Assembly: GCA_963786225.1 (NCBI GenBank)
Contig: CAWAYQ010000016.1
Span: 395,776-459,775 of the forward strand
Length of the DNA stretch: 64,000 nt
DNA from: Flaviflagellibacter sp963786225
GTDB taxonomy: Bacteria; Pseudomonadota; Alphaproteobacteria; Rhizobiales; Methylopilaceae
Reading direction: 5' to 3'
Made by a program: the position numbers and the translations under genes
The notes under the pieces: model-generated
What the model was told of the DNA's origin: nothing
Databases searched by the model: none
Seen by the model: the letters and a program-made list of their open reading frames with translations, nothing else
Shown: piece by piece, positions 25,754 through 34,358 of the stretch
Layout of the letters: each line of letters starts with the position of its first letter
How positions within the stretch are numbered: the stretch's first letter is position 1

Positions 25754-26344
25754 ATGTCAGAGACGACGCAGCTGCTGAACGAGATTTCGCCCGGCGCCAC
25801 AGCGCCAGTCGAAAGCGTGCATCAGGAAGTGCATCAGGAAAGCGGCCATAAAGGCGCTTTCCCGCCCTTCGAGGCAGCTACCTTTGCCTCGCAGCTCCTG
25901 TGGCTCGCGATCTCGTTTGCCGCGCTCTATTTCATCATGAGCCGCATCGCGCTGCCGCGCGTTGCGTCCATCCTGGAAGTGCGCGGCGACCGCATCGCCT
26001 CCGACCTCGACGAGGCCCAGCGTCTCAAGACCGAGACCGAGCAGGCGATCACGGCCTATGAAACCTCGCTCGCCGAGGCTCGGGCCAAGGCGCAGAAGAT
26101 TGCGGGCGAAACCCGTGATAGAGTGCAGGCCGATACCGACAAGAAGCGCAAGGTGCTGGACGCCGAGCTCGGCGAGCGCCTGGCCAAGGCGGAAAAGCAG
26201 ATCGCCGAGACCAAGTCGAAGGCGTTGTCGAATGTGCGCTCGATCGCGGTCGGCGCGGCCTCGGTCATCGTCACGCAGCTTATCGGCGATCAGCCGGATG
26301 CGGCCGATATCGAAGCCGCGGTCGATCAGTCGTTGAAGAGCTGA
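25754..26344 (+). CDS. atpF': F0F1 ATP synthase subunit b' (second b-type subunit)
   Basis: This encodes 196 residues of the peripheral stalk. A soluble N-terminus of about 40 residues precedes the single membrane helix (SQLLWLAISFAALYFIMSR), then a long charged coiled coil from LEVRGDRIASDLDEAQRLK to the C-terminus. Organisms with both b and b' include alphaproteobacteria, cyanobacteria and chloroplasts; the pair forms a heterodimeric stator. The N-terminal extension with repeated HQE (SVHQEVHQESGHKG) is typical of b' in Rhizobiales. It is followed by atpF after nine bases. Confidence 0.93.
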   Translation: MSETTQLLNEISPGATAPVESVHQEVHQESGHKGAFPPFEAATFASQLLWLAISFAALYFIMSRIALPRVASILEVRGDRIASDLDEAQRLKTETEQAITAYETSLAEARAKAQKIAGETRDRVQADTDKKRKVLDAELGERLAKAEKQIAETKSKALSNVRSIAVGAASVIVTQLIGDQPDAADIEAAVDQSLKS

Positions 26345-26353
26345 GGACACCCA

Positions 26354-26839
26354 ATGCTGCAGACCGCTGAATTCTGGGTTCTCGTCTCCTTTGTGATCTT
26401 CATGGGCATTCTCGGCTATGTCGGGGTCCACAAGACGATCCTCGGCGCGCTGGACGCCCGCTCGAAGAAGATCGCGGAAGATCTCGATGAAGCCCGCGCG
26501 CTGCGCGAGGAAGCACAGAAGGTGCTGGCCGATTACGAGCGCAAGCGCCGCGAGGCGGAAGGCGAGGCCCAGGCCATCATCGCCGCCGCGCAGTCGGAGG
26601 CCGAGCGCCTTGCGATCGAAGCCAAGCAGAAATCGGAAGATTTCGTCGTGCGCCGCACCAAAATGGCTGAAGCGAAAATCGCCCAGGCCGAGAGCCAGGC
26701 CATTTCCGAAGTCCGCGCAATTGCCGCCGATGCGGCGGTGAAGGCGGCCGGCGAAGTTCTGAAGAAGAGCGCCAAGGGCAAGAAGGGCGATGAGCTTGTG
26801 ACCAAGGGACTCAAAGAGGTCCGTACCAAGCTGCATTGA
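26354..26839 (+). CDS. atpF: F0F1 ATP synthase subunit b
   Basis: This encodes 161 residues. An N-terminal membrane helix (AEFWVLVSFVIFMGILGYVG) is followed by the hydrophilic coiled coil with KIAEDLDEARALREEAQKVL, which builds the stator stalk with b'. It is the last gene of the F0 operon and is followed within 26 bases by a strong terminator. The two b genes share the pattern R[SG][KD]-I-[AE][EDS]-DLDEA at the start of the coil, which shows a common origin. Confidence 0.95.
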   Translation: MLQTAEFWVLVSFVIFMGILGYVGVHKTILGALDARSKKIAEDLDEARALREEAQKVLADYERKRREAEGEAQAIIAAAQSEAERLAIEAKQKSEDFVVRRTKMAEAKIAQAESQAISEVRAIAADAAVKAAGEVLKKSAKGKKGDELVTKGLKEVRTKLH

Positions 26840-26864
26840 AAGTTTGGGGAAGCGTCAAAGAGAA

Positions 26865-26892
26865 AAAAGGCCGTCCCGAGGGGCGGCCTTTT
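26865..26892 (+). terminator. Intrinsic terminator of the atp operon
   Basis: AAAAGGCCGTCC, a CGAG loop and GGGCGGCCTTTT form a 12-bp stem with one G-T pair, followed by TTTTCATTTTT. It lies 25 bases after the atpF stop. Confidence 0.88.
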
Positions 26893-26976
26893 CATTTTTC
26901 ACGGGAACCGCGCCGCCATTTCGCACATTGCCTCAATGCGACAGGTTTCTGCGCGAAAAGTTTCTGGAGGCAAAAA

Positions 26977-27060
26977 ATGCTCAAGGGCGGACTTCTCTGG
27001 TTGATCGGCATTCCCCTGCCCATCGTCCTTATTCTCTGGCTGATGGGTTATCTCAGCTAA
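26977..27060 (+). CDS. 27-residue hydrophobic membrane peptide
   Basis: ATG 26977 with TGGAGG seven bases upstream opens a 27-codon frame that ends at 27060. The peptide begins MLKGGLLWLIGIPLPIVLIL and ends in WLMGYLS, one membrane helix with a conserved-looking GIPLPIV core. I recall similar tiny peptides (MLKG..LWLIGIP) in many proteobacteria, without known function. Its end overlaps the rnhB end by eight bases, with the genes convergent. It has its own ribosome site after the atp terminator, so it is not read-through from atpF. Confidence 0.65.
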   Translation: MLKGGLLWLIGIPLPIVLILWLMGYLS

Positions 27061-27790
27061 GTTCCGCCACTTCAGCGGCCTCGATCTCCTCTTCGATCAG
27101 AAGAGCGGCCGTCGCGGCGTTGAGCAGTCCTGTCTTTACTTCGTATGCGATCCGCACCGGCGCAAAACTGCGCCTGTGATGCGATGTGGGACCGAGCTCG
27201 ACGAGCGCTGCGCGATGTTCGCGTGTGGCGTAGCCGACATGACGCTCGAAGCCATAGCCCTGTACGGACAGAGCGAGGCGCCGCATCAGGCGGTCCCGCG
27301 TAACCTTGGCGATGATGGATGCCGCAGCGATAGAAATAAGTTTGGCGTCGCCATCGACCACCGCTTCCGCCGGGCAGGGCAGCCCATCGGGAAATTCCCG
27401 TCCATCGACGAACACACGGTCGGGCTTTCGCGGCAGCGCTTCGACTGCCGCGCACATCGCCCACAAAGTCGCCTTGCGAATGTCGATCCGGTCGATGCGG
27501 GCAGGAGAGGCGGAGACGAACGCGACTTCCGCCGTCGCCATGATCTCGGCATAGAGCGCTTCGCGGCGCTCGGCCGACAGCACTTTCGAATCGTCGATTC
27601 CCTTCGGCATCCGTTTCGGATCGAGGATCACCGCCGCCGCGACGACCGGGCCCGCCAGCGGACCGCGTCCGGCCTCGTCCACGCCCGCCACGAGCGCGCA
27701 GCCGTTCTTCATCGCTGCGCGTTCAAAGCGGAAATGCGGCCGTCTCTGCACGGGTGGTTTTTGCGACGGTCTGGAAGACATGGAGTGCAT
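27053..27790 (-). CDS. rnhB: Ribonuclease HII
   Basis: RNase HII removes single ribonucleotides and RNA primers from DNA. The 245 residues carry the catalytic motif VAGVDEAGRGPLAGPV, the second acidic residue in GIDDSKVLSAERRE, and DGDAKLISIAAASIIAKVTR with the third, plus HVGYATREH. The N-terminal 25 residues (before MKNGCALVAG) are extra and variable; an internal ATG at about 27712 could be the true start. RNase HI (rnhA) is frameshifted in this window, so RNase HII could be the main enzyme if that break is real. Confidence 0.95.
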   Translation of the reverse strand: MHSMSSRPSQKPPVQRRPHFRFERAAMKNGCALVAGVDEAGRGPLAGPVVAAAVILDPKRMPKGIDDSKVLSAERREALYAEIMATAEVAFVSASPARIDRIDIRKATLWAMCAAVEALPRKPDRVFVDGREFPDGLPCPAEAVVDGDAKLISIAAASIIAKVTRDRLMRRLALSVQGYGFERHVGYATREHRAALVELGPTSHHRRSFAPVRIAYEVKTGLLNAATAALLIEEEIEAAEVAELS

Positions 27791-27903
27791 CCTGCCATGC
27801 CCCGGCTTGAGTCGCGAGATTAGGGTTAACTGGAGGTTGCCCGAGACAGGATGCCCCCATCCGATTACACCCTTGGTTGAAGATGCAGCTGAGGATTTTG
27901 GTC

Positions 27904-28269
27904 ATGTCGTTTGAGCGCCGCAAACATGTCCGCATGCCGAGCTTTCTCGGAGGGCGCGTCCAGATGCGCCACCTGAACTCCACCCTCGATTGCATAATCC
28001 GCAATATGTCACCCGCCGGGGGACGTATCGTGCTCGCCGCGCCGGCTCTGCTTCCGGCCGCGTTCGATCTCAACATCACATCGCGCGATCAGCTGTTCCG
28101 CGCACGCATCATCTGGCGCAACGAGCTTCACGCGGGCGTGGCGTTCGAAGCACCGGAAGCCAATGATTCCGAGCCGATTTCGCTGGATATGGTGCGAAAG
28201 ATCAAACGGCTCGAGGCCGAGAAGGCGCACCTCGCGCGCCGGGTCGAAGAGCTCTCGAGCGGCGTCTGA
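27904..28269 (+). CDS. PilZ domain protein
   Basis: This encodes 121 residues with one PilZ domain. The cyclic-di-GMP motif start is MSFERRKHVRMPSF (RxxxR type), and the second motif is degenerate: LDCIIRNMSPAGGRIV in place of D-x-S-x-x-G, with N in place of D. A C-terminal coiled segment (VRKIKRLEAEKAHLARRVEE) is added. PilZ proteins bind cyclic-di-GMP and control motility or envelope traits; binding here is plausible but not assured. I start at ATG 27904. Confidence 0.8.
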   Translation: MSFERRKHVRMPSFLGGRVQMRHLNSTLDCIIRNMSPAGGRIVLAAPALLPAAFDLNITSRDQLFRARIIWRNELHAGVAFEAPEANDSEPISLDMVRKIKRLEAEKAHLARRVEELSSGV

Positions 28270-28272
28270 CGT

Positions 28273-28707
28273 TCAGTCCGGCAGGTTCAGCCCGCCGGTC
28301 TCGTCGAGATCCCAGGCCGGATTGTACGCGATCTCCCAGACATGGCCTTCGGGATCGGCCGCATAGGCGATATAGCCGCCCCAGAACACTTTGTGCGGCG
28401 CTTTCAGAAGATGCCCGCCGGCGCCGACGAAGGCGGCGGCCAGCTTGTCGACATCGAGTTCCGAGCGTGTGTTGTGGGCGAGGGTGATGCCGCTGAAGCA
28501 GGCGCCCTTGTCCTCGATCCCCGCATCCCGAAAAAGATCCGCGCGCCGGTAGAGCGACAAAACGAGACCGCCTCCGAGCTGAAAGAACACGGTGTCTTCA
28601 TTGCCGTGTTTCGTCTTGGGGAAGCCCAGCCGCGTGTAGAACTCCGCCGCAGCGTCGATATCCTCGACAGCGAGCGTTATGAGGCTGACGCGCGGCTGCA
28701 TGATCAT
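28273..28707 (-). CDS. VOC family (glyoxalase-like) protein
   Basis: This encodes 144 residues made of two beta-alpha-beta-beta-beta units: PRVSLITLAVEDIDAAAEFY opens the first, and AAFVGAGGHLLKAPHKVFWG followed by YAADPEGHVWEIAYNP closes the second. The WEIAYNP end with the catalytic-type glutamate suits metal-dependent members, but no histidine ligand is obvious in the first strand. The substrate is unknown. I prefer ATG 28707 because AAGGAA lies eight bases upstream and family proteins start MI.QPRVSLITL; an ATG at 28755 directly after the radical SAM stop is also in frame. Confidence 0.85.
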   Translation of the reverse strand: MIMQPRVSLITLAVEDIDAAAEFYTRLGFPKTKHGNEDTVFFQLGGGLVLSLYRRADLFRDAGIEDKGACFSGITLAHNTRSELDVDKLAAAFVGAGGHLLKAPHKVFWGGYIAYAADPEGHVWEIAYNPAWDLDETGGLNLPD

Positions 28708-28755
28708 GCGGCGTCGTTCCTTGGGGGCCGTGAGATTTCGTACATGCATATTCAT

Positions 28756-29883
28756 CTAGAATAGCCTCAGCTGCTCGCCAGGCCGCTGCGGCGGCACGAA
28801 CAGATCTTTTCGCAGCGACTTCTTGTCCTCGTTCAGTCCCAGCCGTTTGCAGGCGAGCTCGAACCGCCGGCCGATGGTCCAGGCATAGACGCCGTCGCCG
28901 ATCATGCGTTTGCCCCAGTCCGCCTGATACGCCTTGCCGCCGCGCGTCGACTTCACGAGGCTCATCACATGGTTCACGCGGTCGGGCCGGTGTTCGGCCA
29001 GCCATTCCTGGAACAGGTCCTTGATCTCGTAAGGAAGGCGCAGCAACACATAGCCGGCGCTGACCGCGCCCGCGGCCTTGGCCGCGTCGAGCACGCGCTC
29101 GATCTCCTCGTCATTCAGGGCGGGGATCACCGGCGCCATCATCACCGTCACCGGAATCCCCGCCTCGGAAAGCCGTTTCACCGTTTCGAGCCGCTTCGGA
29201 GGCGTCGGCGCGCGCGGTTCGAGATGCCGCGCAAGTTTCGGATCGAGCGTCGTGATCGAGATCGCGACCCGCGCCAGCCCCTCCGCCGCCATCGGCGCCA
29301 GAATGTCGATGTCGCGTTGAACAAGCGCGGACTTCGTGACGATGCCGACCGGATGTTTCGTCTTCGCCAGAACTTCGAGCACGCCACGCGTGATGCGGTA
29401 ATCGCGCTCGATCGGCTGGTAGGGGTCGGTGTTGGTCCCGAGCGCCATGGTGCGGACCTCGTATTTCGGATCCGCCAGTTCCTTGGCCAAAAGCTCGGCG
29501 GCGTTCGGCTTCACCGTCAGCTTGGATTCGAAATCGAGGCCCGGGGAAAGCCCGAGATAGGAATGCGTCGGGCGCGCGAAGCAGTAGACGCAGCCATGCT
29601 CGCAGCCGCGATAGGGGTTTATCGAACGGTCGAAGCTTATGTCCGGAGACTGATTGCGGGTGATGATCTTCTTGGCCGTCTCATAGGACAGCTCGGTCTT
29701 GAACGGCGGAAGGTCGGAGAGGCTGTCCCAGCCGTCGTCTTCCAGAGACCGCGAATACGGCTCGAACCGGCCGACCGGATTGGTCACGGCGCCCCGGCCG
29801 CGACGCCGTTCAGCGGTCACGCCCGGCCGCGTTTCCGCGGTGGGTTCGGCCTCATATTCCAGTTCGCGCGCCAGGGCAGCCAT
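28756..29883 (-). CDS. Radical SAM protein, PA0069 family
   Basis: This encodes 375 residues. The [4Fe-4S] cluster motif C-x3-C-x2-C is in RGCEHGCVYCFARPTHSYL. Other family segments are MALGTNTDPYQPIERDYRIT, VTKSALVQRDIDIL and VTVMMAPVIPALNDEEIERV. PA0069-type proteins resemble spore photoproduct lyase (SplB-like) and have no established substrate in proteobacteria. ATG 29883 follows GGAGGAGAA-like bases in the minus strand leader. It lies upstream of the VOC gene on the same strand with 48 bases between them, so the two may form an operon. Confidence 0.92.
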   Translation of the reverse strand: MAALARELEYEAEPTAETRPGVTAERRRGRGAVTNPVGRFEPYSRSLEDDGWDSLSDLPPFKTELSYETAKKIITRNQSPDISFDRSINPYRGCEHGCVYCFARPTHSYLGLSPGLDFESKLTVKPNAAELLAKELADPKYEVRTMALGTNTDPYQPIERDYRITRGVLEVLAKTKHPVGIVTKSALVQRDIDILAPMAAEGLARVAISITTLDPKLARHLEPRAPTPPKRLETVKRLSEAGIPVTVMMAPVIPALNDEEIERVLDAAKAAGAVSAGYVLLRLPYEIKDLFQEWLAEHRPDRVNHVMSLVKSTRGGKAYQADWGKRMIGDGVYAWTIGRRFELACKRLGLNEDKKSLRKDLFVPPQRPGEQLRLF

Positions 29884-29978
29884 GTGCGAATCCTCTGATC
29901 GGAGGAGAACATAACGCGAACAAATTAGCAAGCCTCATGCGGCGAAAGGAAGAATGTCCGCTTTTCCGGTGGAGTGTT

Positions 29979-30653
29979 ATGCTCGCGGCCATGATCAGCG
30001 TGGTTCTTCAGACCCTTGATGACGAGGAGGCCCTCGTCGGCACGCTCGCTTCGCTCGTCTCGGGCGCGGCGGACGGCGCAATACGCGATGTTCTCATCGT
30101 CGACGGCGGGCGGGGTCGAGGCATCCCTCTCATCGCCGAAGCGGCGGGCTGCATCTACATCAAGGGGCCGACGGCGCGCGAGCAGCGCCTGTCCATCGGC
30201 GCCGAAGCCGCGAAGGGGCCGTGGCTGTTTTTCCTCGCGCCGGGGGTCGAGCCTGAAGAGGGCTGGTTCCGCGAAGCCCGTCAGTTCATCGAGCGCGCCG
30301 AGCGCAAAGGAGTGGCGACTGCGCGTGCCGCGAGCTTCCAGGTGGCGTTCGACGAGGAGAGCGGAGGTCTCTGGCGCCGTCTGTTCGGCCCGCCGGCGGG
30401 AACCTACGGTCTTCTCCTTCATCGCAGCTTCTACCAAAGCCTCGGCGGTTTCCGGCATCTGCCGGCGGTCGAATATGTCGATCTGGTGCGCCGCATCGGC
30501 CCGACACGCCTGACGCGTCTGCGTTCACATCTCTTCGTCACCGAACGGGCCGCGGCCAATGCCGAACTTGGCTCGGGACTGCGGCGTGCGCTCGGCTCCG
30601 CTCTTCTGATGCTGCGCTTTCCCGCGCGGCTCGTGGCCAGGCTTTACAGCTAA
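29979..30653 (+). CDS. GT2-like glycosyltransferase
   Basis: This encodes 224 residues resembling the short GT2 family: AAMISVVLQTLDDEEALVGT at the start, IRDVLIVDGGRGRG in place of the first acidic motif, AREQRLSIGAEAAKGPWLFF and VEPEEGWFREARQFIE. The DxD-type second motif is weak (FFLAPGVEP), so catalytic activity is uncertain. The C-terminal arginine-rich helix (ALLMLRFPARLVARLYS) suggests membrane association. GGAG five bases upstream supports ATG 29979. It stands alone, convergent with moaB. Confidence 0.7.
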   Translation: MLAAMISVVLQTLDDEEALVGTLASLVSGAADGAIRDVLIVDGGRGRGIPLIAEAAGCIYIKGPTAREQRLSIGAEAAKGPWLFFLAPGVEPEEGWFREARQFIERAERKGVATARAASFQVAFDEESGGLWRRLFGPPAGTYGLLLHRSFYQSLGGFRHLPAVEYVDLVRRIGPTRLTRLRSHLFVTERAAANAELGSGLRRALGSALLMLRFPARLVARLYS

Positions 30654-30691
30654 GCTCTCCCGGAGTTCGCGGCTTCCTGGAACCGGCGAGG

Positions 30692-31240
30692 TTAGTTCTT
30701 CTTGCGTTTCAGATGCTCGTCCAGACGCGGCGCGATCTCGACGAAATTGCACGGCATGTGCCGGTAATCGAGCTGGCTTTGCAGAATGCCGTCCCAGGCA
30801 TCGCGGCAGGCCCCGGGCGAACCGGGCAGGACGAAGATGAACGTGCCGCCGGCGACCCCCGCCGTCGCGCGCGACTGCACGGTCGAGACGCCGATCTTGT
30901 CGTAGGAAATGCGATGAAAGACAGCGGAGAAGCCGTCCATCCGTTTCTCGAAAATCGGCTCCAGCGCTTCGGGCGTCACGTCGCGGCCGGTGAGGCCGGT
31001 GCCGCCGGTCGTGATAACGACATCGATCGCGGGATCCTTGATCCACGCCCGTACGCGACTTTGGATCGCTTCCACGTCGTCGGTCACGATGGCCCGATCG
31101 GCGAGCACGTGCCCGGCGTCTGTCAGCCGCCCGGCCAGCACGGCACCTGATTTGTCCTCGTCGAGGCCACGCGTGTCCGACACGGTCAAAACGGCGATCT
31201 TCAGGGGGATAAAGGGGCGGCTGTTGTCGATCTTCGCCAT
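30692..31240 (-). CDS. moaB: Molybdenum cofactor biosynthesis protein B
   Basis: This encodes 182 residues with the MoaB/Mog fold: IAVLTVSDTRGLDEDKSGAV, IDVVITTGGTGLTGRDVTPE with the MPT-binding TGGTG loop, and FVLPGSPGACRDAWDGIL. MoaB and MogA-type proteins adenylylate molybdopterin before molybdenum insertion; some MoaB are degenerate, but here the key TGGTG and the aspartate of GRDVT are kept. ATG 31240 fits; the long upstream open frame is antisense to the next gene and is not coding. It is divergent from the 373-residue protein. Confidence 0.93.
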   Translation of the reverse strand: MAKIDNSRPFIPLKIAVLTVSDTRGLDEDKSGAVLAGRLTDAGHVLADRAIVTDDVEAIQSRVRAWIKDPAIDVVITTGGTGLTGRDVTPEALEPIFEKRMDGFSAVFHRISYDKIGVSTVQSRATAGVAGGTFIFVLPGSPGACRDAWDGILQSQLDYRHMPCNFVEIAPRLDEHLKRKKN

Positions 31241-31276
31241 GTCGTCTCCCGGGCTCTCGCTACATCGCACGCCTTG

Positions 31277-32398
31277 ATGCACTTTCTCAATGCTCGGCGG
31301 GACCGCATACTGGTTCCCGCGTTTATTCCCCGGAGCGGGGTTCGGAGGATCGGTTTGGGCCGTCTGTTGTGGGGAGCGCTGTTTCTCAGTCTTGCCGTTA
31401 TCGGGGCGATGTATTTTGCCGGGCTTGAGGTGCCGCTCGAGCCGGAAGAAGCCATCCGCCGCGAGCTCGACGCCAAGATCACCGCTCCGGCCATCGAAGC
31501 CAAGATCGAGGCGGCGCTTGCGCGCGGCGATGTCGACGAGGCGCGCATGTATGCGGAACTTGCGACCGAGCATCAGCGTCCGATCCGCACCGATCTCGTC
31601 GACCGGATAACGGCAGAAGGCGAGGCCGCCCCGACGGCGCAGCGCAACGCCATGGAATTTGGCGCCGGCTTCTTCAAGGGCGAGGGCACGACGGTCGCGG
31701 GTCTCGCCGGCGCCGTCACGTCGGACCTGACCGTGGTCGGCGATGTGCGCGATCTCGTCCACGAGGGCGGGCTGATGATCGCGGGCCAGCCCTATTCCGA
31801 ACTCATGCTCGGCCTTGCCACCGTGGGAATTGTTGCGACCGGCGCGACGGTCGCGACCGGCGGCGGCGGCCTTCCGGCAAAGCTCGGCATCTCGCTGTTC
31901 AAGGTTGCGAAAAAGGCCGGCACGCTCACCGCCGGGCTTGGTCATGCGCTCGGCCGCGCCGTGCGCGAGGCGGTGGATTTCAACGAACTCGGCAATGTCC
32001 TGCGCGCGACCGCCACGCTCGATTCCGCCGCCGTGCGCGATGCCGCGAGCCTGGCGGTGCGCCGCGCGTCCTCGGGTGGCCTTGCGAAGATGGTCGGCGA
32101 TGCCCGTCATATCGCCGACATTACGGGGCCGGGCGAGACGGTTCGTCTCCTGAAGTACGCCCATTCGCCGGAACAGCTGGCCGATCTCTCGGCGATGTCC
32201 ACCCGCTTCGGCCGCACCACGCGCGGTGTCGTCGAACTCACGGGCCGCACTTCGCTTCGTGCCTTCAAGGGCGGAGTGCGCATCCTCTCCGCAGTGATCG
32301 AAAATCTGTTAGGTTTCGCCGTATGGTTCGGCGGGCTTATCGGAATGATCTTTACACGCCGTGTCTGGCGCTTCGCGCGGCGCAGGAGACTGGCTTGA
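31277..32398 (+). CDS. Conserved hypothetical membrane protein
   Basis: This encodes 373 residues. One N-terminal membrane helix (LLWGALFLSLAVIGAMYFAG), a helical region with ALARGDVDEARMYAELATEH, a central glycine/alanine stretch that can span the membrane (LMLGLATVGIVATGATVATG), a helical core, and a C-terminal helix (VIENLLGFAVWFGGLIGMIF) followed by RRVWRFARRRRLA. I know no family name, though the overall plan is familiar from other Rhizobiales. TTG 31274 precedes ATG 31277. It lies 53 bases before the GT8 gene and may share its transcript, which hints at an envelope role. Confidence 0.65.
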   Translation: MHFLNARRDRILVPAFIPRSGVRRIGLGRLLWGALFLSLAVIGAMYFAGLEVPLEPEEAIRRELDAKITAPAIEAKIEAALARGDVDEARMYAELATEHQRPIRTDLVDRITAEGEAAPTAQRNAMEFGAGFFKGEGTTVAGLAGAVTSDLTVVGDVRDLVHEGGLMIAGQPYSELMLGLATVGIVATGATVATGGGGLPAKLGISLFKVAKKAGTLTAGLGHALGRAVREAVDFNELGNVLRATATLDSAAVRDAASLAVRRASSGGLAKMVGDARHIADITGPGETVRLLKYAHSPEQLADLSAMSTRFGRTTRGVVELTGRTSLRAFKGGVRILSAVIENLLGFAVWFGGLIGMIFTRRVWRFARRRRLA

Positions 32399-32450
32399 TC
32401 CAGGGCTTCGCGGTGCCTAGACAGAGCTCGGTTGTTCTGGAGTCGAACTG

Positions 32451-33386
32451 TTGATCATCGCGTGCGCGACCGATTCGAGATTTGCCGATCTGGCCGGTGC
32501 ACTTCTGAGATCGATCGCGGTCAACGGCGATGTGCCGGAAGCCGAGATCGTCGTGTGCGGCGACGGCCTGAGTGACCTCGAAAAGCTTTGGCTGAAGGAA
32601 TCCGCGTCGGGTCTGAATGTCCGCTTCATCGATGTCGGCGGAGCACATCGCGCGCGGATCGCGGACTTCAAGACGACGCGTCACGAAACCACGTCGACCT
32701 TCACACGCCTGCTCCTGCCCGATCTCCTGCCCGAAGTTTCAGCGCGGATCCTCTACCTCGACGTCGACATGATCGTGAACCGCAGCCTGCGGCCGCTGTT
32801 TGAAATACCGCTGAACGGTCATCCTTTGGGGGCCGTCCAAAACCCCGGAGATCCAGACAGGTTCGCGCGTTTCAATCGCAGGGTCGGCCGCGCACCGGAT
32901 GGCCCCAACATCAATGCGGGCATGCTTTTGATGGATCTCGATAAGTGGCGCGAGTTGCAAATTGCCGACAGATGCCTGGAAGTTCTGACATGGCAGCCCA
33001 ACATTCTCTTCGCCGATCAGGATGCGATCAACGCCGTCGTGGGAGACACGGTCGAACTTCTCGATCGCACTTGGAATTTTTACACGAACGAGCCCGGCAA
33101 TTTCACGCGCGATGATTTTTGCGCCGTCAACATCATCCACTTTACCTCTTGGATGAAGCCCAATCTTGTCGAATGCACGCATCCGGCGCGCGATGTTTTT
33201 CTCATGCATCGCGCTCATACGCCCTGGCGGGACGCGCCGCTTATGACGCACCAAATACGAGGCATCACCCGGCTCTTTATGCTTCTTGTGTGGAAGCTTT
33301 CACCGCGCCGCGGTCAGCCGCGACCGGCAACGCAACGCGACATCGCCCGGGCAGCCATCCGGCGGAAGAACATGGTTGAGCGTTAA
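32451..33386 (+). CDS. Glycosyltransferase family 8 protein
   Basis: This encodes 311 residues. GT8 marks: IIACATDSRFADLAGALLRS at the start, LPEVSARILYLDVDMIVNRS with the DxD metal site, and NINAGMLLMDLDKWRE followed by FADQDAINAVVGD. Downstream the acceptor side has IIHFTSWMKPN. GT8 enzymes include lipopolysaccharide galactosyl- and glucosyltransferases (RfaI/RfaJ type), so a role in surface polysaccharide is likely but not shown. The TTG start at 32451 has GGAG eight bases upstream. Its end overlaps the ypfJ-like gene by four bases (convergent). Confidence 0.88.
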   Translation: MIIACATDSRFADLAGALLRSIAVNGDVPEAEIVVCGDGLSDLEKLWLKESASGLNVRFIDVGGAHRARIADFKTTRHETTSTFTRLLLPDLLPEVSARILYLDVDMIVNRSLRPLFEIPLNGHPLGAVQNPGDPDRFARFNRRVGRAPDGPNINAGMLLMDLDKWRELQIADRCLEVLTWQPNILFADQDAINAVVGDTVELLDRTWNFYTNEPGNFTRDDFCAVNIIHFTSWMKPNLVECTHPARDVFLMHRAHTPWRDAPLMTHQIRGITRLFMLLVWKLSPRRGQPRPATQRDIARAAIRRKNMVER

Positions 33387-34243
33387 AGCCGCTCAGCCGC
33401 AAACGTATTGCAGCTTTTCACCTGCCCGCTCTCGTAACCTATCTTGAACCAGCGCACGCGCTGCGCCGACGAGCCGTGGGTGAAGCTATCCGGCACGACC
33501 TGGCCCTGCGACTGCCTCTGGAGCCTGTCGTCGCCGATCGCGGTGGCGGCATTCAGCGCTTCCTCGATATCGCCATCGTCGAGTGAGTTTCTGGTGCGGT
33601 TCGCCCAGACGCCCGCGAAGCAATCCGCCTGCAGCTCCGTACGTACGGATAAAGCGTTGCTTTCCTCGCGGGAAACGCGCTGCCGCTGCTGCATCACGCG
33701 GTCCATGATGCCGAGGATGTTCTGCACATGGTGGCCGACCTCGTGCGCGACGACATAGGCCGAAGCGAAGTCGCCGGGTGCGTTGAAGCGGCGTTCCATC
33801 TCGCGGAAGAACGACGTATCGAGATAAACGCGGTTATCGGGCGGGCAGTAGAACGGCCCCATCGCGGACTGCCCCATTCCGCAGGCCGTCGGAGTCGATC
33901 CGGAAAACAGAACGAGGCGCGGCTTCTGATAGGTCTGGCCCTGCTGCTGGAAAATCTGCGTCCACACGTCCTCGGTCGAACCGAGCACAGCCGAAACGAA
34001 CTGGCCGGTCTCGTCGGTGGGGGCGCCCTGTTTGCCTTCCTGAACCTGGGTTCCGCCGCCCGGTCCTTGAATGGTTTCGAGGCCGCCGAGGATGATGCGC
34101 GGGTCGATGCCGGTTGCCCAGGCAAGGAGGCCAACGAGGATCAAGCCGCCGATGCCAATTCCGCCGCCGCGAAAGCCTCCGCCTCCGCCCATGCCGCGAC
34201 GGTCTTCGACATTTTCGCTACGCCTGAGATCGCCCCAACGCAT
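33383..34243 (-). CDS. Neutral zinc metallopeptidase, YpfJ type
   Basis: This encodes 286 residues. A glycine-rich N-terminus leads into one membrane helix (GIGIGGLILVGLLAWATGID), then the peptidase domain with TACGMGQSAMGPFYCPPDN, and the zinc-binding HEVGHHVQ of the M1/gluzincin-like type with the third ligand in RTELQADCFAGVWAN. A conserved end VRWFKIGYESG completes it. YpfJ proteins are inner-membrane-anchored with a periplasmic domain; substrates are unknown. The start is ATG 34243. Confidence 0.93.
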   Translation of the reverse strand: MRWGDLRRSENVEDRRGMGGGGGFRGGGIGIGGLILVGLLAWATGIDPRIILGGLETIQGPGGGTQVQEGKQGAPTDETGQFVSAVLGSTEDVWTQIFQQQGQTYQKPRLVLFSGSTPTACGMGQSAMGPFYCPPDNRVYLDTSFFREMERRFNAPGDFASAYVVAHEVGHHVQNILGIMDRVMQQRQRVSREESNALSVRTELQADCFAGVWANRTRNSLDDGDIEEALNAATAIGDDRLQRQSQGQVVPDSFTHGSSAQRVRWFKIGYESGQVKSCNTFAAERL

Positions 34244-34358
34244 ATCCGTCCCCTTGCTTAAGCTTTCCGCGCAATGGAAAGAACGCGGTTGGCGGCGTCA
34301 AGTTCAATACGTCGGTGATCGAAATCCGCGGTGCGCGGCTATGACGTGAGCATTTCCG

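Noticed and set aside
30692..32164. 490-codon reading of moaB
   Set aside because: Only the last 182 codons match MoaB; the upstream part is antisense to the 373-residue membrane protein gene.
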